Positions 44,405 to 53,614 are shown, counted from the stretch's first letter. The stretch: 64,000 nt of DNA from an uncultured Collinsella sp. (GCA_934643145.1 CAKUBM010000001.1:1-64000), one strand, 5' to 3'. Notes: generated from the letters alone by a model not told the origin. Program-made: numbers and translations.

Positions 44405-45552
44405 TGGCTGAGGCTTTAGAGGTAACGCCCGCCGAGCTGGACGCGTTTGCGGACCGGCTCGGCGAGGTCGAGTCGTATCTCCACTTGGACGAAAAGCGCA
44501 CGCGCGTGACCGAGCTCGAGGCCAAAAGCGTGGCCCCCGGCTTTTGGGATGACGCCGACGCCGCCCGTGCCACCATGGAGGAAATCGCGCGCACCAAGGA
44601 AGATATCGCTGCCGTGGACAACGCGCGCGGCGAGCTTTCCGATGCCCGTGCCGCGCTGGAGCTTGCCGAGGAGATGGGGGATGACCCCGATGCCGCCGCC
44701 CTTCGCGAGGAGGCTACAGCCACGGCTGAGCGCCTGGCCCGTGCCATCGATGAGCTTGAGCTTTCGAGCTGGTTTACCGGTGAGTTCGATCACGGCGATG
44801 CCATTGTGACCATCAAGCCCGGACAGGGTGGTCTGGAGGCCCAGGACTGGACCTTCATGCTATTTAAGATGTACATGAAGTACTGCCAGCGTCGCGGCTG
44901 GAAGGTCACGATTAACGACTGCCCCGCCGCTGAGGTCATCGGCATCGACCGCGCGACCTTTACCGTCGAGGGCAAGGGCGCATTTGGCATGCTGCGCGCC
45001 GAGGCCGGCGTCCACCGCTTGGTTCGCATTAGCCCCACCGACGACAAGAAGCGCCGCCAGACCACGTTTGCCGGCGTCGAGGTCATCCCCGTGCTACCCG
45101 ATGATATCGATATCGAGATCAGCCCCGATGACATCCGCGTGGACGTGTACCACGCGAGCGGCCCGGGCGGTCAGGGCGTTAACACCACCGACTCCGCCGT
45201 GCGCGTGACGCATTTCCCCAGCGGCATTGTGGTCACCTGCCAAAACGAGCGCAGCCAGATCCAGAACAAGGCCGCGTGCATGCAGATCCTCAAGGCTCGC
45301 CTGTACGAGATTGAGCTCGAGAAGCGCGCCGAGGCCCTGGATGAGATTCGCGGACCCAAAACCACGATTGGTTTTGGCAACCAGATCCGCAGCTACGTGC
45401 TCTACCCGTATCAGATGGTTAAGGACCTACGCACGGGCGTTGAGACCAGCAACGTCGAGGCAGTTCTTGACGATGGCGACCTGGACCCGTTTGTTATTGG
45501 CTACCATCGCTGGGCCACTGGCAACGCTGACGCAGAGATCCCATCTGCATAA
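44404..45552 (+). CDS. prfB: Peptide chain release factor 2 with SPT instead of SPF
   Basis: 382 aa. Class I release factor expected to read UAA and UGA. The GGQ peptidyl-tRNA hydrolysis motif is at 255-257 (ASGPGGQGVNTTDSAVR), and the flanks match actinobacterial RF2. The codon-recognition tripeptide, normally SPF, reads S210-P211-T212 (AGC CCC ACC, 45031-45039) within HRLVRISPTDDKKRRQTTF. The reading frame is continuous, so the programmed frameshift of many RF2 genes is absent. It overlaps secA by one base. TGA is very rare among stop codons in this window, which may be linked. Confidence 0.93.
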
Positions 45553-45578
45553 ACCGCCCGGTTTATGTGGAAATGGAT

Positions 45579-45706
45579 AAAACCCTCCGAGCAGGGTGGT
45601 TTTGTATCCAAAGCAAACCCTGCGCAGGGGTGGTTTTTGTTCGGCGAATCGGTAGAATCGAATACAGCAAGAAGTTCGAAGCGCATCCGTTTGGGTGCGC
45701 TTTTTT
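45579..45706 (+). terminator. Three tandem terminator-like hairpins after prfB
   Basis: AACCCT-N5-CAGGGTGGTTTTG (about 45579-45604), AACCCTGCGCAGGGGTGGTTTTTG (about 45616-45639) and GCGCATCC-GTTT-GGGTGCGC followed by TTTTTT (45681-45706). The first two share the 3' part AGGGTGGTTTT or GGGGTGGTTTTT. The last ends 13 bp before the YitT start codon, so that gene must have a promoter within this gap or rely on read-through. Confidence 0.7.
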
Positions 45707-45718
45707 GAGGGAGGTAGC

Positions 45719-46609
45719 ATGGCATATCGTCTGGACATCAAGCGCATTCTATCGATGAACTTCTTTCACGACCTGCCCCAGATTATGTTGGGGTGCGCTC
45801 TGGCCGCTATTGCGACCGACCTGTTTTTGATTCCCAACGGCCTTGCTGCCGGTGGTGTTACGGGCCTTGCCACCATTATCCAGGCGGTCGGCGCATCGCG
45901 CGGCCTATCGCTTCCCGTTGGTATTCAGACGATCGTGATGAACGCCTTGCTGTTGCTGGTCGTTATGCGCGAGGGCGGCATGTTCTACGTGGTGCAGACC
46001 GCGACGGGCTTTGTGCTGCTGGGCTTCTTTACCGATCTGTTCGCCCCGTTTGTAGCACCTCTGGCGGATGCGGACCTGATGCTCCCTGCCATGTGGGGCG
46101 GCATTATTACAGGCATCGGTTACGGCATGGTGCTGCGCGCCGGCGCCAACACCGGCGGCTCGGACACGATTGGCCAAATCATCTCGCGTAATACCTCGCT
46201 GCCCGTGGGCTCGACCGTCATGGCGATCGATGTTGCCGTATGCGCGCTGTCGGCTCCGGTCTTTTCAATCGAAAATGCCCTGTACGCAGGACTTTCGATG
46301 GTGATTAGCGGCTATGTGATCGATGCGGTGGTCGATGGCGGCAACAAGCGTCGTATGGTACTCATCATCTCGGACAACTTCCCCGATATCGCGGCCGACA
46401 TCATGTATGGTCTGGGCCGCGGCTGCACCAAATTAAAGGCGACCGGCATGTATTCGGGCGCCGAGAAGCCGGTGATCATGGTCATCGTGAGCCGTCGCGA
46501 GCTCAATACGCTCAAGACCATTGTGCGCGAGCGCGATCCTCATGCCATCGTGACGGTTGCCGACGTTACGGAAACCTTCGGTGAGGGCTTTAAGGACATT
46601 AACGCGTAG
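45719..46609 (+). CDS. YitT family membrane protein, 296 aa
   Basis: DUF161 (YitT) membrane protein with about five to six membrane segments in residues 20-200, including LFLIPNGLAAGGVTGLATII and RAGANTGGSDTIGQII. A C-terminal soluble DUF2179 domain follows (about 215-290, GRGCTKLKATGMYSGAEKPVIMVIVSRRELNTLK). The physiological substrate of YitT proteins is not firmly known. GGGAGG lies before the ATG. It stands alone between prfB terminators and transketolase. Confidence 0.9.
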   Translation: MAYRLDIKRILSMNFFHDLPQIMLGCALAAIATDLFLIPNGLAAGGVTGLATIIQAVGASRGLSLPVGIQTIVMNALLLLVVMREGGMFYVVQTATGFVLLGFFTDLFAPFVAPLADADLMLPAMWGGIITGIGYGMVLRAGANTGGSDTIGQIISRNTSLPVGSTVMAIDVAVCALSAPVFSIENALYAGLSMVISGYVIDAVVDGGNKRRMVLIISDNFPDIAADIMYGLGRGCTKLKATGMYSGAEKPVIMVIVSRRELNTLKTIVRERDPHAIVTVADVTETFGEGFKDINA

Positions 46610-46816
46610 GGTCGACCGCGTTCCATCCAAAAGACGTTCACATTGATAAACCGTTTCATCAGCGGTTCTGCCTGCTCAATTGCTCAAATAATGATAAAAA
46701 GTCTGGTAAAGCCATCAGTTTCCAGCATAATGAAGGACGTACGTGCATCGCGGCTGGGTTGGGACGACCTTCTGTGCCGTGCGCATCTTGTCTAAAGAGG
46801 ATGAAAGGAAGGCACA

Positions 46817-47647
46817 ATGAGCGACGAAGAGCTCAAAAAGGTTGCCAACGAGGTAAGGAAGGGCATCGTCACCGGCGTGCACGCTGCCAAGTCCGGCCAT
46901 CCGGGCGGTTCGCTCGGCGCTGCCGACATCATGACCTATCTGTACTTTGAGGAAATGAACGTCGACCCGGCCGATCCCCGCAAGGCCGACCGCGATCGCT
47001 TTGTGCTTTCCAAGGGCCACTGTGCTCCTGGTTTGTACGCTGTGCTCGCTGAGCGCGGGTTCTTCCCCAAGGAGGATCTTGAGACGCTGCGCCACATCGG
47101 CAGCCACCTGCAGGGCCATCCCAACATGAACGACACTCCGGGCGTTGATATGTCCACCGGCTCGCTCGGCCAGGGCATCTCCGCCGCCGTGGGCATGGCC
47201 GTTGCCGCCAAGCACTGGGGCGACGACTATCGCACCTACGCCCTGCTGGGCGATGGCGAGAGCGAGGAGGGCCAGGTCTGGGAGGCCGCCATGTTTGCCG
47301 GCAACCAGCAGCTCGACAACCTCTGCGTGATCGTCGACCACAACGGCCTGCAGATCGACGGTCCCGTCGAGGAAGTCAACGACCCCATGCCGCTCGCCGA
47401 CAAGTTCCGCGCCTTCAAGTTCCATGTGGTGGAGCTCGCCGACGGCAACGATTTCGACCAGATTCGCGCTGCCTTTGCCGAGGCTCGCGCCACCAAGGGG
47501 CAGCCGACTGCCATTATCGCGGAGACCACAAAGGGCAAGGGCGTCTCCTTTATGGAGAACCAGGTTGGTTGGCACGGCAAGGCCCCCAACGATGAACAGT
47601 TTGAGCAGGCCATGGCAGAGCTCACGGCCGCCGGAGAGGAGCTCTAG
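46817..47647 (+). CDS. Transketolase, N-terminal subunit
   Basis: 276 aa. The thiamine-diphosphate-binding half of a split transketolase: SGHPGGSLGAADIM, SKGHCAPGLYA, TGSLGQGIS and the cofactor motif GDGESEEGQVWEAAMFAGNQQLDNLCVIVDHN. With the next gene it forms the enzyme of the non-oxidative pentose phosphate pathway or a related sulfo-sugar/DXP-like route. AAAGGAAGG precedes the ATG. It is separated from the C-terminal subunit gene by one base, so it is co-translated. The 207-bp gap upstream holds CATAAT (about 46725) as a possible -10. Confidence 0.93.
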   Translation: MSDEELKKVANEVRKGIVTGVHAAKSGHPGGSLGAADIMTYLYFEEMNVDPADPRKADRDRFVLSKGHCAPGLYAVLAERGFFPKEDLETLRHIGSHLQGHPNMNDTPGVDMSTGSLGQGISAAVGMAVAAKHWGDDYRTYALLGDGESEEGQVWEAAMFAGNQQLDNLCVIVDHNGLQIDGPVEEVNDPMPLADKFRAFKFHVVELADGNDFDQIRAAFAEARATKGQPTAIIAETTKGKGVSFMENQVGWHGKAPNDEQFEQAMAELTAAGEEL

Positions 47648-47648
47648 G

Positions 47649-48590
47649 ATGGCAGACGTCAAGAAAATCGCCACGCGCGTAAGCTACGGCGAGGCCCTCG
47701 TCGAGCTCGCCAACGAGCACGACGACTTTGTGGTCCTCGATGCCGACCTGGCCGCCGCCACGCAGACCGGCAAATTTAAGGCCGCTTGCCCCGACCGCTT
47801 CTTCGATGTGGGCATTGCCGAGAGCAACCTGATGGGCGTCGCCGCCGGTATCGCGACCACCGGTCGTGTTGCCTTCGCGAGCACCTTTGCCATGTTCGCC
47901 GCCGGTCGCGCCTTTGAGCAGGTTCGTAACTCCATCGGCTACCCGCACCTCAACGTTAAGATCGGTGCCACGCACGCCGGTATCTCGGTGGGCGAGGACG
48001 GCGCCACGCACCAGTGCTGCGAGGATATCGCCCTCATGCGCGTCATCCCCGGCATGACCGTGATCGTTCCCGCCGACGACGTCGAGGCCCGCGCCGTGAC
48101 GCGCGCCGCCTACGAGTGCGACGGTCCGGTGTACATGCGCTTCGCCCGTTTGGCCTCGCCGGTTATCAACGACCCCGAGACCTATAAGTTCGAGTTGGGT
48201 AAGGGCATTGTTATGCGCGAGGGCGCCGATGTGACCATCATCGCCTGCGGCCTGATGGTCGGCGAGGCTCTCGAGGCCGCCGAGCAGCTCGCTGCCGAGG
48301 GTATCGACGCCGAGGTCATCAACATGCACACCATCAAGCCCATCGATGCCGACCTGATCGTCAAGAGCGCCACCAAGACCGGCCACGTCGTGACCGTCGA
48401 GGAGCACTCTGTGATCGGTGGCCTGGGCAGCGCCGTTGCCGACGTCCTGTGCGAGCAGTGCCCGACGCCGCTCAAGAAGATCGGCGTCAACGACACCTTC
48501 GGTGAGTCTGGCCCGGGTGCCGAGCTCCTGCACAAGTACGGCCTGGACGCCGCCAACATCGTGGCGACCACCAAGGAGTTCTTGGCATAA
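47649..48590 (+). CDS. Transketolase, C-terminal subunit
   Basis: 313 aa. The pyrimidine-binding and C-terminal domains of the split transketolase: VVLDADLAAATQTGKF, RFFDVGIAESNLMGVAAGIA, HAGISVGEDGATHQ and the C-terminal VTVEEHSVIGGLGSAVADVL. It starts at the ATG one base after the N-terminal subunit stop; its ribosome binding site (GGAGAGGAG) lies inside the upstream gene, suggesting coupled translation. Followed by a clear terminator. Confidence 0.93.
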   Translation: MADVKKIATRVSYGEALVELANEHDDFVVLDADLAAATQTGKFKAACPDRFFDVGIAESNLMGVAAGIATTGRVAFASTFAMFAAGRAFEQVRNSIGYPHLNVKIGATHAGISVGEDGATHQCCEDIALMRVIPGMTVIVPADDVEARAVTRAAYECDGPVYMRFARLASPVINDPETYKFELGKGIVMREGADVTIIACGLMVGEALEAAEQLAAEGIDAEVINMHTIKPIDADLIVKSATKTGHVVTVEEHSVIGGLGSAVADVLCEQCPTPLKKIGVNDTFGESGPGAELLHKYGLDAANIVATTKEFLA

Positions 48591-48637
48591 GGCAAGACGA
48601 GGCAAAGCATCGCTTCGACAACCGCAAACAAGCCAGA

Positions 48638-48673
48638 ACAGGGGCGTCCCCAAAGAGGGCGCCCCTGTTTTTT
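48638..48673 (+). terminator. Terminator after the transketolase operon
   Basis: ACAGGGGCG pairs with CGCCCCTGT, followed by TTTTTT. Confidence 0.92.
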
Positions 48674-48813
48674 CGGCAACAAACAAATCAGGCCCGCACC
48701 AAGCAAGGGCTTCCTCCGGGGAGCGGGCTCATATCAGCAAAGTGCAACTCAGCCCTCCCAACTTTGTACATGCAGCACCCCAAGAAAAACGCGGCGACTC
48801 CTTAGTAGCCGCA

Positions 48814-48936
48814 GGCCGCGCGCAGGGTTACCTCCCAAATCTTTCCGCAGGACGGAGGAGCCCCTGCCGCGCGAAGCGCGCAGCGGGGGCTCCGACATGT
48901 CCGAGGACGATTTGGGAGGTAACCCTGTACGCGGCC
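48814..48936. repeat. 123-bp nested palindromic element
   Basis: 28-bp arms (48814-48841 and 48909-48936) with two mismatches. Each contains CAGGGTTACCTCCCAAATC or its complement. A second GC-rich stem inside is built from GGAGCCCC...GGGGGCTCC with a GCGC(GAA)GCGC tip (about 48857-48893). It lies in the 448-bp gap between the transketolase genes and ftsE, which otherwise holds the terminator and the ftsE promoter region. The string ATTTGGGAGGTAA recurs at 53601. Confidence 0.8.
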
Positions 48937-49038
48937 GGAGGGACCAGGCCCCGCCATGCTTCTTATGTGCAGCAAAGCTAATACTGCTAAAATATAAAGC
49001 GCTCATGTAGTTTAAACGCACGACGATAAGGAGCACCA

Positions 49039-50259
49039 GTGGGTAACCACTTCCGTACCTCCGGTGCGGGCGATGACGCCCCCAAGACGCAGGCAGGCGT
49101 CCAGGGCAGTCGTTTCGCCACTCCGGATTCAGAGGGCCAGCCTGTTGCTCAGGCCCCCGCTCAGCCGGCAGATCAGGCACAGCCGGCATCCGATCCCTTT
49201 GCCTACAATCCCACCAGCGATGTTGCGCTTTCCGGCACGGCGGGTTTTGAGCCCGTTCAGGCTGTGACCGCTCGCGTGGAGCAGCCTCAGGCTGGCGCCG
49301 CCGCGCCGCAGCCTAGCATGGCCGGCATTCCCGACCCCATGGCTCCTGCGACACCGGCTTCTCAGCCTGCGCAGTCTGGCCTCTTTGCCGCTATTCCCGA
49401 TCCCACGCAGCCTGCTGCCCCGGTGGTCGAGAGCGATCAGGCAGCCGAGGTCGCAAGCCTCGATAACGCGCTCAACAACCCCGATTTTACATCGGTGTTT
49501 GCGCCCATCGATCCGCAGGCCAGCCGCAAGAAGATGGCCAAGCAGGCCGGTGTCGAGCCCGTCATCCTTATGGAGCATGTCACCAAGATCTATCCGGCAC
49601 AGCCCAACAAGCCTGCACTCGACGACATCAACATCGAGATCTATCCGGGCGAGTTCGTCTTCCTGGTCGGTCACTCCGGCTCGGGTAAGACCACGCTGCT
49701 GTCGACGCTCAACCGCGACGTCAAGCCGACGAGCGGTCGCATCTTGGTTGCCGGTCAGGACCTCATGAAGATCAAGAACCGCAAGGTTCCGTTCCTGCGT
49801 CGCCAGATTGGCGCCGTGTTCCAGGACTTTAAGCTCCTGCCGCAAAAAACCGCCTACGAAAACGTGGCGTTTGCTCTGCAGTGCATCGGCAAGCCCAAGG
49901 GCGTCATTCGCAGCCAGGTGCCCGAGGTCCTGCGTCTGGTCGGTCTGGCCGATCAGATGGACTCCCTGCCCGACCAGCTTTCGGGTGGCGAGCAGCAGCG
50001 CGTCGCCGTCGCTCGCGCCATGGTCAACCGCCCGCCGCTGCTGATCTGCGACGAGCCCACGGGTAACCTCGACCCGGCGATCTCACTGGGCATCATGAAG
50101 CTGCTCGAGCGCATTAACCGCACCGGCACCACCGTGATCGTTGCCACGCACGACCGCGAGATGGTCGATAGCATGCACCGTCGCGTGATCGCCCTCGAGG
50201 GCGGCCACGTTATCCGCGACCAGGAGAGGGGAGGTTACGGCAACTATGGCACCAACTAA
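49039..50259 (+). CDS. ftsE: Cell division ATP-binding protein FtsE with long N-terminal extension, 406 aa
   Basis: ABC ATPase that works with FtsX to control peptidoglycan hydrolases at the septum. Residues about 175-395 are a normal FtsE: Walker A GHSGSGKTT (211-219), Q-loop GAVFQDFKLLP, signature LSGGEQQRVAVARAM, Walker B LLICDEPTGNLD. Residues 1-173 are an extra Ala/Pro/Gln-rich, presumably disordered region with recurring IPDP motifs. The GTG start has AAGGAG upstream; internal ATGs at codons 166 and 178 lack a ribosome binding site, which argues the extension is translated. Overlaps ftsX by 14 bp. Confidence 0.92.
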   Translation: MGNHFRTSGAGDDAPKTQAGVQGSRFATPDSEGQPVAQAPAQPADQAQPASDPFAYNPTSDVALSGTAGFEPVQAVTARVEQPQAGAAAPQPSMAGIPDPMAPATPASQPAQSGLFAAIPDPTQPAAPVVESDQAAEVASLDNALNNPDFTSVFAPIDPQASRKKMAKQAGVEPVILMEHVTKIYPAQPNKPALDDINIEIYPGEFVFLVGHSGSGKTTLLSTLNRDVKPTSGRILVAGQDLMKIKNRKVPFLRRQIGAVFQDFKLLPQKTAYENVAFALQCIGKPKGVIRSQVPEVLRLVGLADQMDSLPDQLSGGEQQRVAVARAMVNRPPLLICDEPTGNLDPAISLGIMKLLERINRTGTTVIVATHDREMVDSMHRRVIALEGGHVIRDQERGGYGNYGTN

Positions 50260-51166
50260 CGTGGGCTACTCCTTCAAGGAGGCAATCAGCCACTTCTTCC
50301 GTAACTGGACCACCTCGCTCGGCGCCGTCATCACGATTTTCCTTTCGCTGTTTATCATCGGCTTGTTCATTATGGGCTCCGCGATGCTGAACTCCGTGAT
50401 CGGCACCGTCGAGGATCAGGTTGTCATCAACGCGTTCATTAGCGATGACGCCGATCAGGCCGATGTTCAGGCTTTTGAGGCTGAGCTTAAGACATGGAGC
50501 AACGTCAAGTCCGTGACCTACAAGGACAAGGATGACGCGCTGGCCGAGTATACGAGCAAGATGTCGGGCAACGCCGACGCCACCATGAGCGCGCTCGATG
50601 GCCAGAATCCGTTGCCGGCTTCGTTTGCGATCGAGATGGACGATCCGTCCAAGGTCGAGAGCACGGCTGAGAAGCTCAAGGACGACGCCGATTTCCAGAA
50701 GATCGCGGATGATGGCGATGTCAACGCGAGCGTACTGTACGGCCAGGAGGAAGTGAGCCGCCTGTTCCAGGTGACCAACTACATCCGCATTGCTGCCGTG
50801 GTGCTCGTCGGTCTGCTGACCTTTATCGCGTTCATTTTTATCAACAACACGATTCGCCTGTCCATCACGGCGCGTCGTCGCGAGATCGCGATTATGCGTC
50901 TGGTCGGCGCCAGCAACGGCTTCATTCGCGGCCCGTTTATCACCGAGGGCGTGCTGCAGGCCATTTTGGGCTCGCTGCTTTCCATCGGCGTGCTGGAGCT
51001 GCTGCACAACCTGATGATTCCGCGTCTGCAGGAGAGCATCGGCTGGATGTCGTTTACCCTGCCGATGCAGTACTACCTGGTGACCTATGCTGCGCTGATT
51101 CTGGTCGGCGTGATTATCGGTCTCTTTGGTTCTGCCATCGCCATGCGCCGCTACCTGCGCGTGTAG
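50246..51166 (+). CDS. ftsX: Cell division protein FtsX
   Basis: 306 aa. Four membrane segments with an extracytoplasmic loop after the first (about 55-170). The first segment is AVITIFLSLFIIGLFIMGSAML; the FtsX/MacB-type domain carries TARRREIAIMRLVGASNGFIRGPF (near 215). It transmits FtsE ATP hydrolysis to cell-wall hydrolases. Its start codon lies inside ftsE, a typical coupled arrangement. Confidence 0.95.
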   Translation: MAPTNVGYSFKEAISHFFRNWTTSLGAVITIFLSLFIIGLFIMGSAMLNSVIGTVEDQVVINAFISDDADQADVQAFEAELKTWSNVKSVTYKDKDDALAEYTSKMSGNADATMSALDGQNPLPASFAIEMDDPSKVESTAEKLKDDADFQKIADDGDVNASVLYGQEEVSRLFQVTNYIRIAAVVLVGLLTFIAFIFINNTIRLSITARRREIAIMRLVGASNGFIRGPFITEGVLQAILGSLLSIGVLELLHNLMIPRLQESIGWMSFTLPMQYYLVTYAALILVGVIIGLFGSAIAMRRYLRV

Positions 51167-51189
51167 GCATGCCTGGAATTCACACTTCC

Positions 51190-51223
51190 AACGGGTCGTC
51201 TCTTATGGGGCGGCCCGTTTTTT
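51190..51223 (+). terminator. Terminator after ftsX
   Basis: AACGGGTCG pairs with CGGCCCGTT (one G-T pair), followed by a T run. It runs directly into the repeat element at 51223. Confidence 0.85.
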
Positions 51224-51307
51224 GATCCCTAGGGGACGGAGGAAAACGGGTCATTGTGGCGCTGGTCTATCTATGTGACCCGCAATCCTGACGTCCCCTA
51301 GGGATCA
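51223..51307. repeat. 85-bp element with 16-bp perfect terminal inverted repeats
   Basis: TGATCCCTAGGGGACG (51223-51238) and CGTCCCCTAGGGATCA (51292-51307) are exact inverted repeats. Inside, CGGGTCA pairs with TGACCCG. Each arm contains the palindrome CCCTAGGG. Related half-elements lie at 16148 and 34733. No coding capacity. It sits between ftsX and rnr. Confidence 0.8.
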
Positions 51308-51357
51308 TTTGGGTAGACTCTTGGGATGTAAACGGCAATCGATAGCAAGGAGGCGCC

Positions 51358-53493
51358 ATGGGGCGCAATAACAAGCATAAGCGTGGAGCTCGCAATAAGC
51401 GCGGGCCGGTGCGCAGCGAACGCCGTCCGAGCCTGACCGGGCGCGTGCAGCTCCATGAGCATAGCGCCTACGTTGTAACCGAAAACGGCGACTACAAGGT
51501 CATGGGCCGCGGTAAGCGCGAGATCATGGATGGCGATACCGTTGCCGTGAGCATAAAGAACAGCCCGCACGGTGAGCGGCGCGCCGTGATCGAAGGCGTG
51601 GTTGAGCGCGCAGCCATAAGCGTGGTGGGTACGTACCAGACCGCCGGTCCGCTCGGTGTGATCGAGCCGCTCGATTCGCGTCTGAAGGCCGACTTCTTCA
51701 TTCTGCCCGAGGATACCTCGGCGGATCGCCTGGGCGTCCACCCGGGTGATGCCGTTGTCGCGCGCATTTTGACCTACCCGACGCGCCTGGAATCGGGCAC
51801 CGTGACGATCGAACGCCGCATTGGCGGAGATGACGCGCCCGATTTGGGCGTTCAATATGTGATGGCGCGTTACGGCTATACCGATAGCTATCCCGAGGCC
51901 GCGCTGGACGAGGCCGAGGGGCTTTCGCTCGATGTGTCCGCGGCGCTTAAGGACCCGCTCCGCCGCGATCTGCGCGACCGCTTTGTCATCACGATCGACC
52001 CGGTCGACGCGCGCGACTTTGACGATGCCATTTCGCTGGAGCGCACGCCCGAGGGTGGCTACAAGCTGGGTGTGCATATCGCTGATGTTTCACACTATGT
52101 GGCTTGGGATGGGCATATCGATCTTGAGGCTCGCCATCGTACGACATCGGTGTATCTGGCCGATCGCGTGCTTCCCATGCTGCCCGAACGCCTGTCCAAT
52201 GACCTGTGCTCGCTTCGCCCTGACGAGGACCGTCTGGCGTTTACCGTTGACATTGAGCTCGATGCGCAGGGTCGCGTGCGGCATTACGATCCGTACCCCA
52301 GCGTGATTCGCTCGCGTGTGCGTATGGACTATGACGGCGCCGAGGCGCTGCTGGTGCGTGCCGGCGCGGTGGAGTATGGGGTGCTGGAGGGTGCGACCGA
52401 GGATGTTGCGGCTGCCGAGGCCTCGCGCGAGGAGGCGCTTGAGCGTGGGCTTGCATGCGAGGAGACAGCCCGCGGCTGCAACGTCGACCTCGGCAATTTC
52501 CTTGTCGCCGCCAACGAACTCGCCGAACTTCGCCGTCGTATTCGTCGCGTCCGCGGCTCAGTCGATTTTGACACGGCCGAGATTCGCGCTCTATTGGATG
52601 AGGACGGAGTACCCGTGCAGATTGTGGCGCGCGAGCGTTCGTGTGCCACGTCGCTTATCGAGGAAGCCATGCTGCTCGCCAACGAGTGCGTTGCAGAGTG
52701 GCTGGCAGACCGTGATATCGAGGCCTGCTATCGCGTGCATGAGGATCCGAGCCCCGATAGCCTGCACGGTGCCGCCGTTGCGCTGGCGCAGCTGGGCATC
52801 ATCGACGATCGCCGTGCTGCCGGTATTGCCCTGGGGAGTCCCGATGAGCTGCAGGCTGCAGTTGATGCTGCCGCCGGTACGGCCAGTGCGCCGCTCGTCA
52901 ACACGCTGCTTCTGCGCAGCATGCAGCGTGCGTTGTACAAGCCGCGCAACGAGGGCCACTTTGCGCTCGCCGCGCCGTGCTACTGCCACTTTACGAGCCC
53001 CATCCGTCGCTACCCCGATCTGGTGGTGCACCGCGTGCTCAAGCTACAGCTGGCATACGAGCAGCTGGGCGGCAAGGACGCCCTGGTCCGCACGCCGCGC
53101 CTGATCGGTAAGGGGCGCGAGTCGCTGCCGCGCATTCTGCCGCAGATCTGTCGCGCCTGCAGCGATGCCGAGCGCGCGGCCGACGCCGCCAGCCATGCGA
53201 CGCAAAAGATCAAGATCGCCCAGTACTACGAGGATCGTCTGGGCGAGCGCTATACCGGAACCATCTCGTGGGTCAGCAGCATGGGTCTTTTTGTTCGCTT
53301 GGATCTGACGCAGGTTGAGGGCCTGGTCTCGATCAAGAGCCTGGGCAACGAGTGGTTCGAGTTCGACGAGGACGCGCTTACGCTGACGGGCGCCGACACG
53401 GGGACTCGTTATGAGCTGGGGCAGCGCGTGGTCATCGAGGTCTCGCGCGTCAATACCACGCGTGGGCACTTGGACTTTAAGCTTATCCATTAG
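51358..53493 (+). CDS. rnr: Ribonuclease R
   Basis: 711 aa. It is a processive 3'-5' exoribonuclease for structured RNA and tmRNA-linked quality control. It has a basic N-terminus and cold-shock domains (about 25-170). The RNB catalytic core has TIDPVDARDFDDAISLE (near 220) with the metal-binding aspartates and HFTSPIRRYPDLVVHR (near 545). A C-terminal S1 domain (about 625-705) has YTGTISWVSSMGLFVRLD. AAGGAGG precedes the ATG. smpB, its usual functional partner, lies 8 kb downstream. Confidence 0.94.
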   Translation: MGRNNKHKRGARNKRGPVRSERRPSLTGRVQLHEHSAYVVTENGDYKVMGRGKREIMDGDTVAVSIKNSPHGERRAVIEGVVERAAISVVGTYQTAGPLGVIEPLDSRLKADFFILPEDTSADRLGVHPGDAVVARILTYPTRLESGTVTIERRIGGDDAPDLGVQYVMARYGYTDSYPEAALDEAEGLSLDVSAALKDPLRRDLRDRFVITIDPVDARDFDDAISLERTPEGGYKLGVHIADVSHYVAWDGHIDLEARHRTTSVYLADRVLPMLPERLSNDLCSLRPDEDRLAFTVDIELDAQGRVRHYDPYPSVIRSRVRMDYDGAEALLVRAGAVEYGVLEGATEDVAAAEASREEALERGLACEETARGCNVDLGNFLVAANELAELRRRIRRVRGSVDFDTAEIRALLDEDGVPVQIVARERSCATSLIEEAMLLANECVAEWLADRDIEACYRVHEDPSPDSLHGAAVALAQLGIIDDRRAAGIALGSPDELQAAVDAAAGTASAPLVNTLLLRSMQRALYKPRNEGHFALAAPCYCHFTSPIRRYPDLVVHRVLKLQLAYEQLGGKDALVRTPRLIGKGRESLPRILPQICRACSDAERAADAASHATQKIKIAQYYEDRLGERYTGTISWVSSMGLFVRLDLTQVEGLVSIKSLGNEWFEFDEDALTLTGADTGTRYELGQRVVIEVSRVNTTRGHLDFKLIH

Positions 53494-53518
53494 CCAAATT
53501 CCGACTCATGGTGTGGGG

Positions 53519-53550
53519 GCGGAGGGCGGCCTTTCAGGACCGCCCTCCGC
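53519..53550 (+). terminator. Hairpin after rnr
   Basis: GCGGAGGGCGG pairs with CCGCCCTCCGC around a short loop. There is no T run (ATTTGAAT follows), so it may be an imperfect terminator. Confidence 0.6.
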
Positions 53551-53614
53551 ATTTGAATCGTGGCTATCTTGCCGTCTGCTCGGCCGCCCATCCGCCTGCT
53601 ATTTGGGAGGTAAA

